Assembly: GCA_021495925.1 (NCBI GenBank)
Contig: JAKEKT010000001.1
Location: forward strand, 1,116,001 to 1,180,000
Source of the DNA: Diplodia intermedia
Taxonomy: Eukaryota; Ascomycota; Dothideomycetes; Botryosphaeriales; Botryosphaeriaceae
Reading direction: 5' to 3'
Length of the DNA stretch: 64,000 bases
Of the stretch, positions 35,513 to 46,846 are shown in pieces. Every line of letters begins with the position of its first letter. The stretch's first letter is position 1. The notes below the pieces were generated by a model. The model was not told where the DNA came from and made no database searches. It worked only from the letters and a program-made list of their open reading frames with translations. The translations under genes and the position numbers were made by a program.

Positions 35513-36515
35513 ATGGCCGACGCCCCGCGCTACACAAAGGCTCAGCTACGTCAGTATTTTGATCGCATCAGCTTGCCCGAGACTCTGCGCGTGTACGATG
35601 TTACACTGATGGCCCCACGGGGAAAGCTTGATTATTTAGCCTTGCTGCAAAAACAGAGCCTCTCCACCATCCCCTTTGAGAACCTTGGCCTGCACTACTC
35701 TCAACACCGCCGCATCTCGCTGGATCCGGATGACCTGTTCCGGAAGCAGGTGCTGACCCAGGGCCGGGGCGGCTACTGCATGGAGAACAATCTGGTTCAG
35801 AACATCGTCCTGAGGTCTCTCGGCTACCACGTCTACTCTGCCGGTGCGCGGGTCAAGGGTGGTCCGGATGCAGCGTACAACGGCTGGTGAGTCTTGCTTA
35901 CATACGCGCACCCCGCGGTTCGCTAACGAGCACGTCCCCAGGAGCCATATGGTCAACCTGGTCACCATCGAGGACCACAAATCCCCGGAAAAGTACCTGG
36001 TGGATGTGGGATTCGGACCAAATGGGTGTACGCAGCCGCTGCGCCTGGATAGAAACGCTTGCGACACCACTGCCTTCCAGATCGCTCCGGCTGAGATGAG
36101 GCTGGTCTGGAAGAACGTCGACGGAAATACCGACCCCCATCAGAGGCTCTGGGTCTACCAGCACCGTATTAGCAACGAGCAGCCCTGGGTGGACATGTAC
36201 TGTTTCACCGAGCTTGAGTTTCTACCCCAGGATTATGAGCTGATGAACTACTGGACGAGCACGAGTCCCAAGGTCTGGTTCACGCAAAAGATAATCTGCG
36301 CCAAGATGGTCATCGATTCTCCTGAGAATCCCGAACTGGTTGGGGTCATGATCCTCCAAGACGATTTGAAACTACGCATCCACGGTAAAACCGAGTCGCA
36401 GCAAACTTTCGGAAACGAGGAGGATCGTGTTGCAGCACTGGACAGGGTTTTCGGCATCAATTTGAGCAGGCCGGAACGCGTGGCGATCAAAGGTTTGGTG
36501 TCCGAAATCAAATGA
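35513..36515 (+). CDS. arylamine N-acetyltransferase (NAT)
   Basis: Transfers an acyl group from acyl-CoA to arylamines. In fungi such enzymes detoxify plant or bacterial aromatic amines. Exons 35513-35886 and 35942-36515 give 315 aa, typical of fungal NATs. The catalytic triad is complete: Cys89 in QGRGGYCMENN, His127 in GWSHMVNLV and Asp146 in LVDVGFGPNG. The intron lies between Cys and His, and splicing restores NGWSHMVN exactly. Other family phrases are IPFENLGLHYS near the N-terminus and FTELEFLPQDYELMNYWTS after the Asp. I chose the ATG at 35513 (MADAPRYTKAQLRQYFDRI) because it gives the usual family N-terminus. In-frame ATGs at 35450 and 35363 would add 21 or 50 residues. The gene ends 116 bp from the convergent NDUFA1 gene. 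Confidence 0.93.
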
Positions 36516-36631
36516 TGCATGCATCCATTGTACTTGTAGATGCCCGGTCGAGAGCACGTGCAACCACCAACTGCATTCTATCGTATAGAATTGTACAGAC
36601 TTGCTGAAAGTGATTCGCATTGGCATTGAAT

Positions 36632-37112
36632 TTACAAAATCCGCTTCTCGAGCTGCGTCGGGAGTCAGCATTTGTCGCGAGCATTCCATCACGGTCTTGC
36701 CCACCTTCCAGGGATTGTTCAGCTCGAAGCCGTCCGGGGCCTCCGGCTTGTCCGTTTGGCCTCGGAGGTAGCCGGTCAGCCTGCGGTCGCGCTCCATCAC
36801 TGCATTCGTTCAGTACTCGCCGGTCATGGGCGGGCAAGGAGAGGGAGCGGATCGTACTTTGCTGCCGGGCGTTAGCGGACCTGCTCGCATCAATCGCGGG
36901 AGACCGATGGACTCACCCTATCCCAAGCATCCAAGGAGTGCCTTGTGCGGTTGCCGCCGTTCTGGAGGGTCTTGAGCTTGGCCATTCCAGCGCCGCTGGC
37001 GCCGAAGAACTGGGGTGTTGCGTCAGCGGTGGTGGTGGTGTCGTGGGCCGGGCAGGGCACATACGGCCAGCATGATCCCATAGGGGATAAGCGCCTCGAA
37101 GGGGACGGGCAT
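36632..37112 (-). CDS. NDUFA1: NADH:ubiquinone oxidoreductase (complex I) subunit NDUFA1 / 9.5 kDa
   Basis: Accessory subunit of mitochondrial complex I, one membrane span, inner membrane. Five exons (37112-37065, 37009-36917, 36861-36858, 36799-36705, 36652-36632) give 86 aa. The protein starts MPVPFEALIPYGIML, has one hydrophobic span over about residues 8-30, then LQNGGNRTRHSLDAWDRQMM and ERDRRLTGYLRGQTDKP, ending FELNNPWKLEKRIL. The block MERDRRLTG is shared with animal NDUFA1, which identifies the family. Exon 3 is only 4 nt (CAAA), flanked by AG and GT. It is needed to keep the frame and yields the D-R-Q-M-M junction. Introns 2 and 3 on either side are 55 and 58 nt with branch sites GCTAAC and ACTGAAC. 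The last coding exon is 21 nt. The gene is divergent from the MYST acetyltransferase at 37753. Confidence 0.9.
36858..36861 (-). other. 4-nt microexon of the NDUFA1 gene
   Basis: CAAA lies between GCCCGGCAG and GTACGATCC on the minus strand. Skipping it and joining 36917 to 36799 creates an immediate stop (AGG then TGA). Including it gives AGG CAA ATG ATG GAG. No other GT-AG pair in the 117-nt interval preserves the downstream conserved frame. Confidence 0.8.
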
Positions 37113-37752
37113 TGTGAGGTCGGGCGGAGAGTGTGCGCGGGCGGTGTTTGGGTGTCGAGCAGTCGTTTGGCGGTGGTGATGCGCGCCCACGGCAGCTGTA
37201 CTGGCAAGAGCGGAGGTTCAGAATGGCCGGCTGGCACGTCCGTGCGCCCCCAGCCAGCACCTCTCTCCGTTCCAAGACACTTACACCAAGGGGTCATTAC
37301 ATCCGCCAACGGCACTTCTCGCGCGCGAAACCTACGGTTTTGGTGTCGCCGGATCTCCTGCTTCCTAACAAGTCGCAGAAACCGCTACCCTCACTCCCGC
37401 GAAGAGCCCCTGCGCGGACGCGTCGTCGAACGCAATCGCAGCCCACCCGCCGCCGCCGCTGATCAACCACATCCGCGCTACCGACACGCAGCATCACCGC
37501 GTCCTAACCTTCCGCCGAGACTCTGGCCTCTGGCTATCTACATGCGCAGCCTGCCCGTGTAGCTGAGGCGTCGGGGCGCATAGCGACAGCCAGCGGCCCA
37601 CGGCGAACGCGACCGGCCACCACGCGACGACTGCGCCGCCAGCGACCGGATGACGGGGCAATAAACCCAACCGCGCGTGCCAGTTTCATTGCGGACATCA
37701 CGTAAACCTGGATTTCTTTGCTTCGAAGCTGGCTTCGGTCGTAACGTATGCC
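37113..37752. promoter_or_regulatory. divergent promoter, NDUFA1 / MYST HAT
   Basis: 640 bp between opposite start codons; GC-rich. Several short overlapping ORFs are composition artefacts. Confidence 0.5.
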
Positions 37753-40700
37753 ATGGCCGCCGAGCCAAGCAGGCTGTTAGGCCAAGGCATGGGCCACAAC
37801 CTGGAGGACGAAGACAGCGACGTGGATGCCGAGCACGAGGAGGACGTGGACATGATCCAGCCTGCTCCATTCGTGGACCAGAGCCAAGCCCTGCCCGAGG
37901 ATGAAGGCTCCGATATGGATGCCGAGGGCGAGGACATTGACGCCGAGGGCGAGGAGGTTGACGACGACGAGGATGCCGGTGAGCCGGTCGGAGCAGTCAA
38001 GCTGCAGCAAGGCGATGACATTGACGCCGAAGGCGAAGAGGATGACGAGGAAGCCGTGCTCGACGAGTCTTCGGATGAGTCCAACCGCAGCGACAGCGAC
38101 GCTGATGCCGATGGTGAAAGCGACTCGGAGTCGGAGGGCGGAAACGAGTGGGAGAACCAGAGTGATACAGCAGAGGAGGGTGATGCGGAGATTGTGGACC
38201 CCAATCGCTGCGTGTAAGTTTGATAAACACGATCACACAACGTGTGGATCTGACGCTGATCTCCGAAACACAGGTTCTGTGGTCAGGACGAGGAGCACGA
38301 TCCCAGCGAAGAGTTCGAGGAATACCTCTCGTGCGCGGTATGCGGGGACAATGGTGAGCACCGGAAACGCCTAGATGCAGCGAAAGATCGAAACGGTAAT
38401 ATATGCTGATGTTTGTTCCTGCAGCTCATCGGCAATGCGCTCGTGACGCTAACTCCCTTAAGATTGATGAAGGTAAGCCAAGCCAATCGCACTGCTGCCT
38501 TCGGTCCCATTGCACCGAGCACCCACTAACCTCTGTCTAGATGCCGAGAACTGGCGCTGCACGGCTTGTGTTGAGAATGACTTGGAAGCTGATGAGGAAG
38601 ATACTCCACGCCCCGCTGCTCGGCGGCGTTCTTCTGCTCAGAAGCTCACCAGGGACCTGCTGCCCGCTTCGCGCGGGGCCAACAAGCCCGACTCACACTC
38701 CGTCTTCAACACGTTGATCCATCCAGACGACCCTATGGATGGCTCTCGCTCGCTTCGAAAACGCAAGGCAGAGCCTGAGGACCAGCCGCTGCCTGTGCGT
38801 TCGACTAGAAAACGACGGCGCTCGTCTCAGACGCAAACACCTTCTGAACCTGACGCCGATGACTCTGAAGCCTCATCGCCGACTGCAATCCGTGTGGCTT
38901 CGCAGCCAGTGGCAACAGATGATGAGAAAGAATCGGATGAAGATGAAGGGTCCAACGCTATTAGGTCATCGCGCCGGACGCGGCCAAGAAGGTCGGCATC
39001 TCAAAGAGTTGACCAGCCCGGGGCCATCATCCTCAAATCCACCAACAAACAACTCATTGTGGCGTTTACTAACATGGACACATCCAAACTGCGAGATGTG
39101 CTAAGCTCAACAGCGAAACAGAAGAAGCGGAGAGCTCGTGACCGTGCCAGACGAGCCGAACGTGCGGCGGCCGCTGCTGCCGAGCCCGAGGTATCTCACT
39201 ATCCGGCGCTGCATAACAACTTCACCCAGTTCTTCGGCTTTGGGGATCGCGAGATGGACGAGTCGAAGTCTAAACCATATGGCGGCATTCTGTCCGAAGC
39301 GGAAGCCGATACAAGCAAAACTTTCCCCGGTGGCGCCGACCGCAAACGCTTTGAGGACGCACGTCTCAAGGCAGAAGAAGACTGGAAGAAGAAGACTGCT
39401 CCACTAGGCACGGCTAGTGATCACAGCCGCAGCTCAAAGGTGTCGGGGCCACCAAGCAAAATCAAATGCATCAACTTCGGGGGCTACGAAATCGACACGT
39501 GGCATGCCGCACCTTACCCAGAGGAGTACAGCCGGAACAAGGTCCTCTACATTTGCGAATTTTGCCTCAAGTACATGAATTCCGACTACGTGGCCTGGAG
39601 GCACAAGCTCAAATGTCCTGCAAAACACCCACCCGGCGATGAGATATACCGCGATGGGCGATTCTCGTTTTTCGAAGTGGATGGACGGAAGAACCCTGTT
39701 TACTGCCAGAATCTTTGTCTCCTAGCAAAGCTCTTCCTAGGGTCCAAGACACTCTACTATGATGTGGAGCCCTTTTTATTCTACGTCATGACGGAGACAG
39801 ATGACTATGGATGCCATTTTGTCGGTTATTTTTCCAAGGAGAAGCGGCCAAGCAGTCTGAACAACGTGTCCTGTATCCTGGTTCTGCCGATTCACCAGCG
39901 GAAGGGATTCGGACATATGCTGATCGAATTCTCCTATCTGCTCACGCGAGTGGAGAAGAAGACCGGGTCCCCAGAGAAGCCGCTCTCGGACATGGGCCTT
40001 GTTTCCTATCGAAGTTACTGGAGGCTCATCCTTTGTTACCAGCTCATGGACCAACGGGGCCCCATCAGTATCACAACTATCTCCGAGAAGACAGGCATGA
40101 CGGCCGATGACATTGTATCCGCCTTGGAAGGTTTACGTGCTCTTGTACGAGATCCTGTCACAAAGAAGTACGCACTTCGCCTGGATTTCGATTACTTCCG
40201 TCACTATATCGACAAGTTCGAGGCCAAGCAGTATCCGCAGATCAATGCCGAGTGTCTGGTTTGGACTCCTTACGTCATGGGCCATAACAACCTGTCTCAT
40301 TACGATGAGGGCCCACCCTTGCAGACAGTTGCTCAGCGTGAAGGCGAAGACGATGAAAAGGTTGCGCCAGAGGAAGGCGTGCAAATGGCAGAAGCTGCTG
40401 AGCATCCAGAGACAAACGGCCATCAATCGGATGACCAGCATGACGAAGCCGAAGCGAAGGAAGATGTTGCTTCCAATAACGATCCCCAGAGCCCGCAAAG
40501 GCCAAAGACGCCAAAGGCAAAATCCACCGGCTCTATCAAGTCGAACCCTTCCACCCCACAGGCCAACGGCACCTCCACCTCACACCAGGTGTCAACGCCA
40601 GCCAGAGGCAATCCTGTTGCTGGCATACCACCCACTCGCTTCGAAGTTTTTCCACCTATCCCTGGCACCACCGCGAAGAAGCGCGGGCGGCCGTTCTCTT

Positions 40701-41146
40701 CCAGCAGCCGGCGGAACGCCACACCCGTCCGGAGCTCTACGAGGAGTGGCAAAGCACTGGTTGGTGGCAAGCTGGAGACGCCGCTTGCCGGACACGGTAA
40801 ACCTCTGGCTATGCCCTCCACTGTGCGCCGCACGAGAAGCAAGCTCGGGGAGATCGTGGTAAATGGGCTTGACAGTAACAATGATAGTAGGCACGGGAGC
40901 GAGGAAAAGCCCGACAACGGAAAGACCATAACCAAGGGCAAGGGAGTCGGGAAGACTCGAAGTAACGGCTTCTCTAATCAGGTCGAGGAGGACGAGGATG
41001 ATGAAGACGCTGCGACGGCTGTGAGCGAAGACGAGGAGATCGGCAGAGGGAATGGCAAGTCTGCTCCTTCTCTTGTCGAAGTCGGCGAGGATCTCGATGC
41101 CGACGGTGATATCGACGCTATCGGTGAAGACGATCCCGATGTCTGA
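37753..41146 (+). CDS. sas3: MYST-family histone acetyltransferase with PHD finger (Sas3/NuA3 type)
   Basis: Nuclear lysine acetyltransferase, expected to act on histone H3 as the catalytic subunit of a NuA3-like complex. Exons 37753-38213, 38274-38353, 38425-38472 and 38541-41146 give 1064 aa. The N-terminus is very acidic, with three near-copies of D-x-D-A-E-G-E. The next part (about 153-205) is a PHD-type finger with pairs CVFCGQ, CAVCGDNAHRQC and WRCTAC; three introns cut it, and all junctions restore cysteine spacing. The MYST domain (about 510-790) has the C2HC finger CEFCLKYMNSDYVAWRHKLKC. It also holds catalytic Cys641 in NVSCILVLP, the acetyl-CoA loop QRKGFG (649-654) and catalytic Glu675 in SPEKPLSDMG. 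The tail of about 270 residues is disordered and acidic, with KRGRP-like basic motifs. Confidence 0.94.
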
Positions 41147-44100
41147 ACCGTCAGCGAGCTTGCTTAGGACTTGGTCGACCATTGACTGGAGGCTTGCCAT
41201 CATAATTTCCTGTTTTTTGCAGATCATCTTCTCCGTTTTTCCTTGGACGAAGATTACATCCGTCTCTCAATCATGTTATGAGTAATTGCGTCCAGGATGA
41301 GGGTGGCGTTTCTCCGACTTGCTTCATGCTTGGCTTCATTTCTTTTCAATGAATCCCACTGTTCAGAGGGACGTTAGGGAAATACCATATTCTGCTTCTT
41401 TGTTTTAACATGCCGTCTCACGAGAGAGGAGGAGGGAAAAGTTACGAAGGATGCCGCTAGTCTTGCGTTGCGAGAGAATGTGTCGGACGCATCCATTTTC
41501 ATTAATCCAAAATTCTTTCTACACTCAAAGTCATTTCATGTCATCGTTTCCCTGCCGCTCTCTTTCGCACTCATCTTCATCTTTGATGGAGACGCCCGAT
41601 GCTTGGGGAGATTCTTTATGCACGAGTCCTTCTCGTAGATGTCAGTCGCATTCGGTCGCAATGTGCATGGACTGCTATCCCTGCTCTCTGTTCCTATGTT
41701 TGCTTATCTTGTTCTTTGTGTTTTCCTCGTGTACGATACTATCGCAGACTCCAGCTAATTGCTGCTAAACAGAAGTACGTGTTTCCTGAAAAGCTGTATG
41801 TTTCTGACACCAGAACACCGTCTCCGAGCCTACGTCATGATGTGGATAGCAAGTGGAATGTGGTCCGATACTGAGGAACCGAATCGAGCCCAGATGTTGA
41901 AGTTACACCTTTGATTTGGTTTTAGAGAGGGTTCATCAATGACGAGAGGATTTTCTCCTTTATAAGAGTTGTGGTAGCTCTCGTCCTTGTCCTCTTGGGA
42001 AGCGATTTCGGTTGACCCAAAGGCCAATGGCTGAGGATTGAGGAATTTCAGGGAATTCACACTGCAGATACATATGTTTGTGTGCCGAGCAAGAAAAAAA
42101 AAAACAAGAAAGAAAACCAATAATGAATGTGCGATAAGCTCCGAAAACGTCGGATGCGGCGGACGGGGGCAGTCGCAGAGGACCAAGAAGATGTGCAGAA
42201 CACTTTTTGGGCGAAGGGGCGCGCACGTAGGTAGGCATGGTAGAAGTGCTTGTCGTCGTCCTTGTTGTTGTTGCTACTCCTCCATCATGCTCACTTGTGT
42301 ATCTCTGGGAGATCCCTGGCACTATGCGACAGGGAGCGAGAGGTAGCGCTGGGGGTGTTTCTGACAGGGATTCCACGAACGCGCAGATGTACTTACCTGT
42401 AGCGATGAAAGCTGCATGAACTTACCGTAAGCCGCATGCATGCCTTGCTTCTTCGGGAGGCAACGTGTCTCCTTTGGTCGTACGCGCCTGTCAGCGTTCA
42501 TAAGCAGATGAAGCTCAAACTTTCCTGTTATGCATAAAGGGAGCGAAGAACGAGTCGCTTGCTTGGTGGATTTAGGTGAGTGGGTGTCCTTTATTTCTCA
42601 TCATTGCCGAATATCTTTTCTGGGTATGGGTGTGGGGTTATTGAACCGGCTCTCTGGCTGGGTATTGGTGCGCTCTTGTTCCCGACATCACCAAGCTGAG
42701 GCGCTTGATTATGATAGTACTGGGTGGTTGACAGTGTAAGACCCAGCTGTTGCTCTGGCAGGGGAGACATATACTTGGCAGACCGGTAAGGAGAGTAAAC
42801 AGAAAAGGTACCGTGCAGTCATTGGTAGATGGTAGACGGTTTGTAGTACACAAAGTTTTTTTTTCTTGGCAGCAATCCGGAACCCCCTTTTCGGGCATCC
42901 TACCACAGTGGGTGATAAAAGCAACTGGTCCACCCGCATCTGCCTCGTAGAAATGTTCCTACACATAGAAAGAGTGTTCTAACCTCGGTGAGCCTAGAGG
43001 GCTCAAATCAAATCCTCTGTTGCCTGCCACGAAGGATAACAAAAGAAATTGGCCCTCCTACAGATGACGGGTAATTGAATCCAAGACCAAAATGTATTTG
43101 TGTGTTTTCATGGTCGCATCCTCGTCCGGATATTGGATTCGAGTGCCTACGTAGGAGGAGTGGTAACGTCGTCGAGGGGGCTCAGAGGACCGAGCCAGTT
43201 TCTTTTGTCGCCCGCTGTGTCGCGGTTACGAAGGAGGCAGATATTACCAACGTTACAAAGGCGGGGTCTCAAAGCTAAAAGTCAATTGGAATGAGTGTGC
43301 GCGTAGCTGAAAGATGGGCACTAGCAAATGAGAAGCTGACAAAAGACGCCAGATACTCACGACGAGGGAAGTCAGCTCTGTGAGAGAAGAGGCTGATACT
43401 GCACCTGAGACGTGACGTGGTACAAGAAGGCCTCCTCCCTCTTCCAGACTTGTACACCCTGCTGTGGCTGCCTGGATTGCGCAACTGTGGATCTTCTGTG
43501 ATACTACCCAAGTCTCGACCGCGCCCAGAATGTCAACATGCTTCCGTCTCTTCTTCAGGAACGAGGGTGGAAAGCGGAGTTGCAACGCTCGCGGTCAACA
43601 TAGAGTCGGTCAAATCTGTATCGTCGCAAGAGAATGCGCGGTCGGAAGCAGAAGTATCAATGTTTGACAGGTTTGTGCTAAGCTTTCGGGCTATGGGCCA
43701 AGCAAGGGATGATGGACCAAAACAGACTTCACATGTGAATGGTACATTTTGCGCTAGATCAACCTCCGGAGAAAGCCATATCCGGAGGAGACAACCCGAT
43801 GTTTGCCAAGTATCCATAGCGCCTGCAAGAACAGACCTCAGATCCACCAGACGACATCGAACTCCGAGGCTCAAGCGGTATCGGAACTGCACGAAGCATA
43901 TCTAGCAGAGCCATTTTCAAGTTCTCACGCGCTGTGAGGGAGGACAGATAGGATGTCGACGTTATTGCGGTCTTACGCGAAGCTATGTAGCCCTACGATA
44001 CAGTTTTCCAGCCCAATAAACAAAATCACGACTATACAACAAGTCGTAAATGCATGAAAGCGACCATTCCAAACCGTACAGCGTTCTACCTTGTCGTCGC

Positions 44101-44816
44101 TCATCCTTCATCACGAGGTGATTTGTTGGCACAAGTGCAAAGTACCGTCTCCATAACACGGTGTAGAGCAAACAAGAATAAAGTAACCAAGCAACGAGCC
44201 AGACTCCGCCATGGGGCATGATCTAGAAGATGAGCTAAAAAGTGTTCTCCAGCAATGCAAACCGAGTTTTGGACGGACGAGGTGAAAAAGGAAAGACAGA
44301 AAAATCGCAGACAAGAGTGTGCAAAGACAGCTACAACAAGAACAGAAGCGTGCAGCTGGAATAGCACCATGACGAACCTCTTTCGGTTGAAGAGAAATAC
44401 CGGAAGATGCTCCATGATACACGAAAGCTCACAGGCCAGGTACCTTTTGAAGGAAACAAGGGAGGCCCGAGTAATCCACGGTAGAAGTGACCAGACGACG
44501 CTCAAAATGTTGAAAGAAGACAATGCCACCTAACGGGACCGTGGTACGCCTCTGTGCAGCCGTTTTTCCCGCCCTTTTTAATGCCATAACTCCAAAGAAC
44601 CGCGGATAAGTCGAAATCGGTAGGTATAAGTATCGTCGAGGCCCGTCGCCTTTCGAGGGAAAAAAACATGGCCAGCCTCACATCTGTCGTGATCTCATCG
44701 CTTGCATTGCCATCCTCGCTCGAACCTGGGGACATTGGACTCCCACAACACCGGCATCGGAATCAGTGTTCAAGGTGAGAACACATCCCGTAGTGTGCCG
44801 GTTGGGGCGCGGCACA
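41147..44816. other. long convergent intergenic region, sas3 / vosA
   Basis: 3.67 kb between two 3' ends. ORFs on both strands are up to about 160 codons, but none shows recognisable motifs or good splice partners. The sequence is AT-richer than flanking genes. It may hold long 3' UTRs, non-coding transcripts or a small lineage-specific gene. I see no transposase, LTR or tRNA that I can support. Confidence 0.45.
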
Positions 44817-46846
44817 CTACTGTCCCTCTGTCTTGAAATGATGGTCCTCATGTTTGTACTGATCATCGAAACTAGTGCTGTGATGCGGCGACGCGTGATG
44901 ACCATCGCTTCCTCCAAGCTGGCTGTGAAGATGGCTGGCACTAAATTGTGAGCGTGCACGATCAAGGCGCTCCTCGTATCGACTCGCTGGAACGGCCGGC
45001 CACTGCGACCCAGATCTGCCTTCAAATGGATTCATAAGCGTGCCGGATTGCATATTCGACGGTTGGAAATGGAATTCGGAACGAGAAAAAGGCACTCCAT
45101 GCTCCGGAGACTGAACAGGCATACCACGAATACCATCAGCCGCATGGCTTGAGTATTCAATGTGGCTGTTCGGGCCCGAGAGACTGTCCGCGCGATCATG
45201 ATACGAGGAGCCGAGATTCAATGCCTCATCGCCATAGTTGTCGAGACCCGCAAATAGGCTGCTTCGCGCGGTAACCGAAGGCAAGCCGATACTGCTTGTA
45301 TGAGCGCTCGAGAATGGCGGCCGTATTGCCATGGAAGCATTGCCGAGTGGTGGACCCATGCTGGACAGCTCCCCGGAACCCGATGTGCTGCTCATTGACA
45401 TGCCCCGTCCATAACTGTAGTTGTTGCCGCTATATCCTATACCGTTTCCTGGCCAAGGGTTCAAACCAAGGCTAATACCGCTGGGAGACTGGACGGGTAA
45501 GTTCCCCTGTCGGCTCGGTAGTTGCGCCGAAGGAGATGAGTTAATGTGGCTCACGCTGTATCGGGGCGAGGAGTCTTCTTCTACCCGCTGCCGTTTGACA
45601 GGTGACCCGTCACCGTGCGTAGCATATCCTGAGTGATAGGTGGCGCCGGTAATGGGGTACGCAAGTGCGGACGGATTGGTGGGTGTCGGAGGTTGGAACT
45701 GCTGTGGTGGTGGTGGTGGTGGCTGTTCAAACTGCTGTGTGGGTGGCGGCGGCGATCGTTTGCGTCTCCTCAAAAGCGTTAATATCGATTTTCAACCATT
45801 TACGCATATTTGTCTCACCCCATCACGTGTCTCGGCTCCTTTCGAAGCCTTAGTCGGACTCCCTGGTCCGAGAAAGCCCGGGAAAGATATGTGGACTCGT
45901 CCATTCCGTGAAAGTCCTTTCCGGACACCACTGAAAACACTTAGCGACCGCAACACGGATCACACTGACTGCTGTTTCTTCCCACCTTTGAACTTGGCTG
46001 AAATAATACTGGTGACGAATTCATACACGTTGCCCGGCCTATGCAATCAGTATCATCAGCTACCGCTAGCTACGAAGGTACGTACTTGTGGATGTCGAAG
46101 AGGCTGAAGCGGAGCCGATGTTCGCCTTGTTGTTTGATAGAAATGTCGCCGAATACGAAGAACGCGCCATCTGAGATTACAAGCGTCAGGACGAAGTTCA
46201 TGACAGTTTGGAACGCCGAACTGCGACAGTGGTCCCGATCATGGGCACTTTCTTACCCTTGTTGTCCACGTCTTTGAGCCGATGAAGTGAGGAGCATATG
46301 GTGCCGGATAGAGCCTTCTCTGGATTGGCTTCGTTTTCCTCGGGATGCCACAAGTCCGCGATCATAATCAGGTACGGGCTCTGCATGTAGTGTCTGATGC
46401 GGGCTTTTGATCAGTATCTGTCAGCTTACGGGGCTTGAGCATCTTCTTACCCTTGAGGATCGGCGTTCGCTTTCACTTTGAGTTGGATGATGGGCGGCGG
46501 ATCGACAGGTTTTCGAGCTGTCGCGTTGGCTGGGCGTCAGCATAGACTCTTGCTTCGTAGCGACGCAGCGCGCCAGTGCAAACTCACCCTTTTCCTTTCC
46601 ATCGACTGTGACGAGAGCCTCCTTGGGCTGTTGGCGGATGACAAGATCGACATCGGCGCTAAGTTGTACATCATCAGCTGGGAGTCGGGCGTCGTGAGAT
46701 GGCGAACTCCGCGACGTGTCTCCGCCGTACCTGCTCAATGGCCGAACATCTGGTTGGTGTTGCTGAGGCTGCTGTGCGTATACCGGACCGCCAATGTACA
46801 AAGGCATGTAGCCGGCCGAGGGGGGTCCGAAGTGTGATGGCAACAT
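44817..46846 (-). CDS. vosA: velvet-domain regulator, VosA-like
   Basis: Velvet proteins are DNA-binding regulators that couple spore development, trehalose and secondary metabolism. Seven exons (46846-46588, 46529-46451, 46393-46257, 46170-46086, 46038-45986, 45930-45819, 45768-44817) give 558 aa. The velvet domain (about 65-237) is rebuilt only after removing six introns: LVIRQQPKEALVTVDGKEK, ARKPVDPPPIIQLKVKA, QGHYMQSPYLIMIADLWHP, SSLHRLKDVDNKDGAFFVFG, FVTSIISAKFKVVSGKDFHG and LSRAFSDQGVRLRLRKEPR. A basic RRKRSPPPP stretch follows, a possible nuclear signal. The remaining 300 residues are Pro/Ser/Gly-rich and disordered. The RQQPKEA start and the sequence at the domain end resemble VosA more than VeA or VelB, but VelC cannot be excluded without a tree. 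An in-frame TAG just upstream supports the ATG at 46846. The last acceptor could be 45769 or three bases further in. Confidence 0.85.

Noticed and set aside
35116..35514. 132-codon minus ORF upstream of NAT
   Set aside because: Antisense to the NAT leader, no motif, no splice partner.
41960..43905. ORFs of 120-160 codons in the sas3/vosA interval
   Set aside because: No domain, no consistent splice structure, and overlapping ORFs on both strands.
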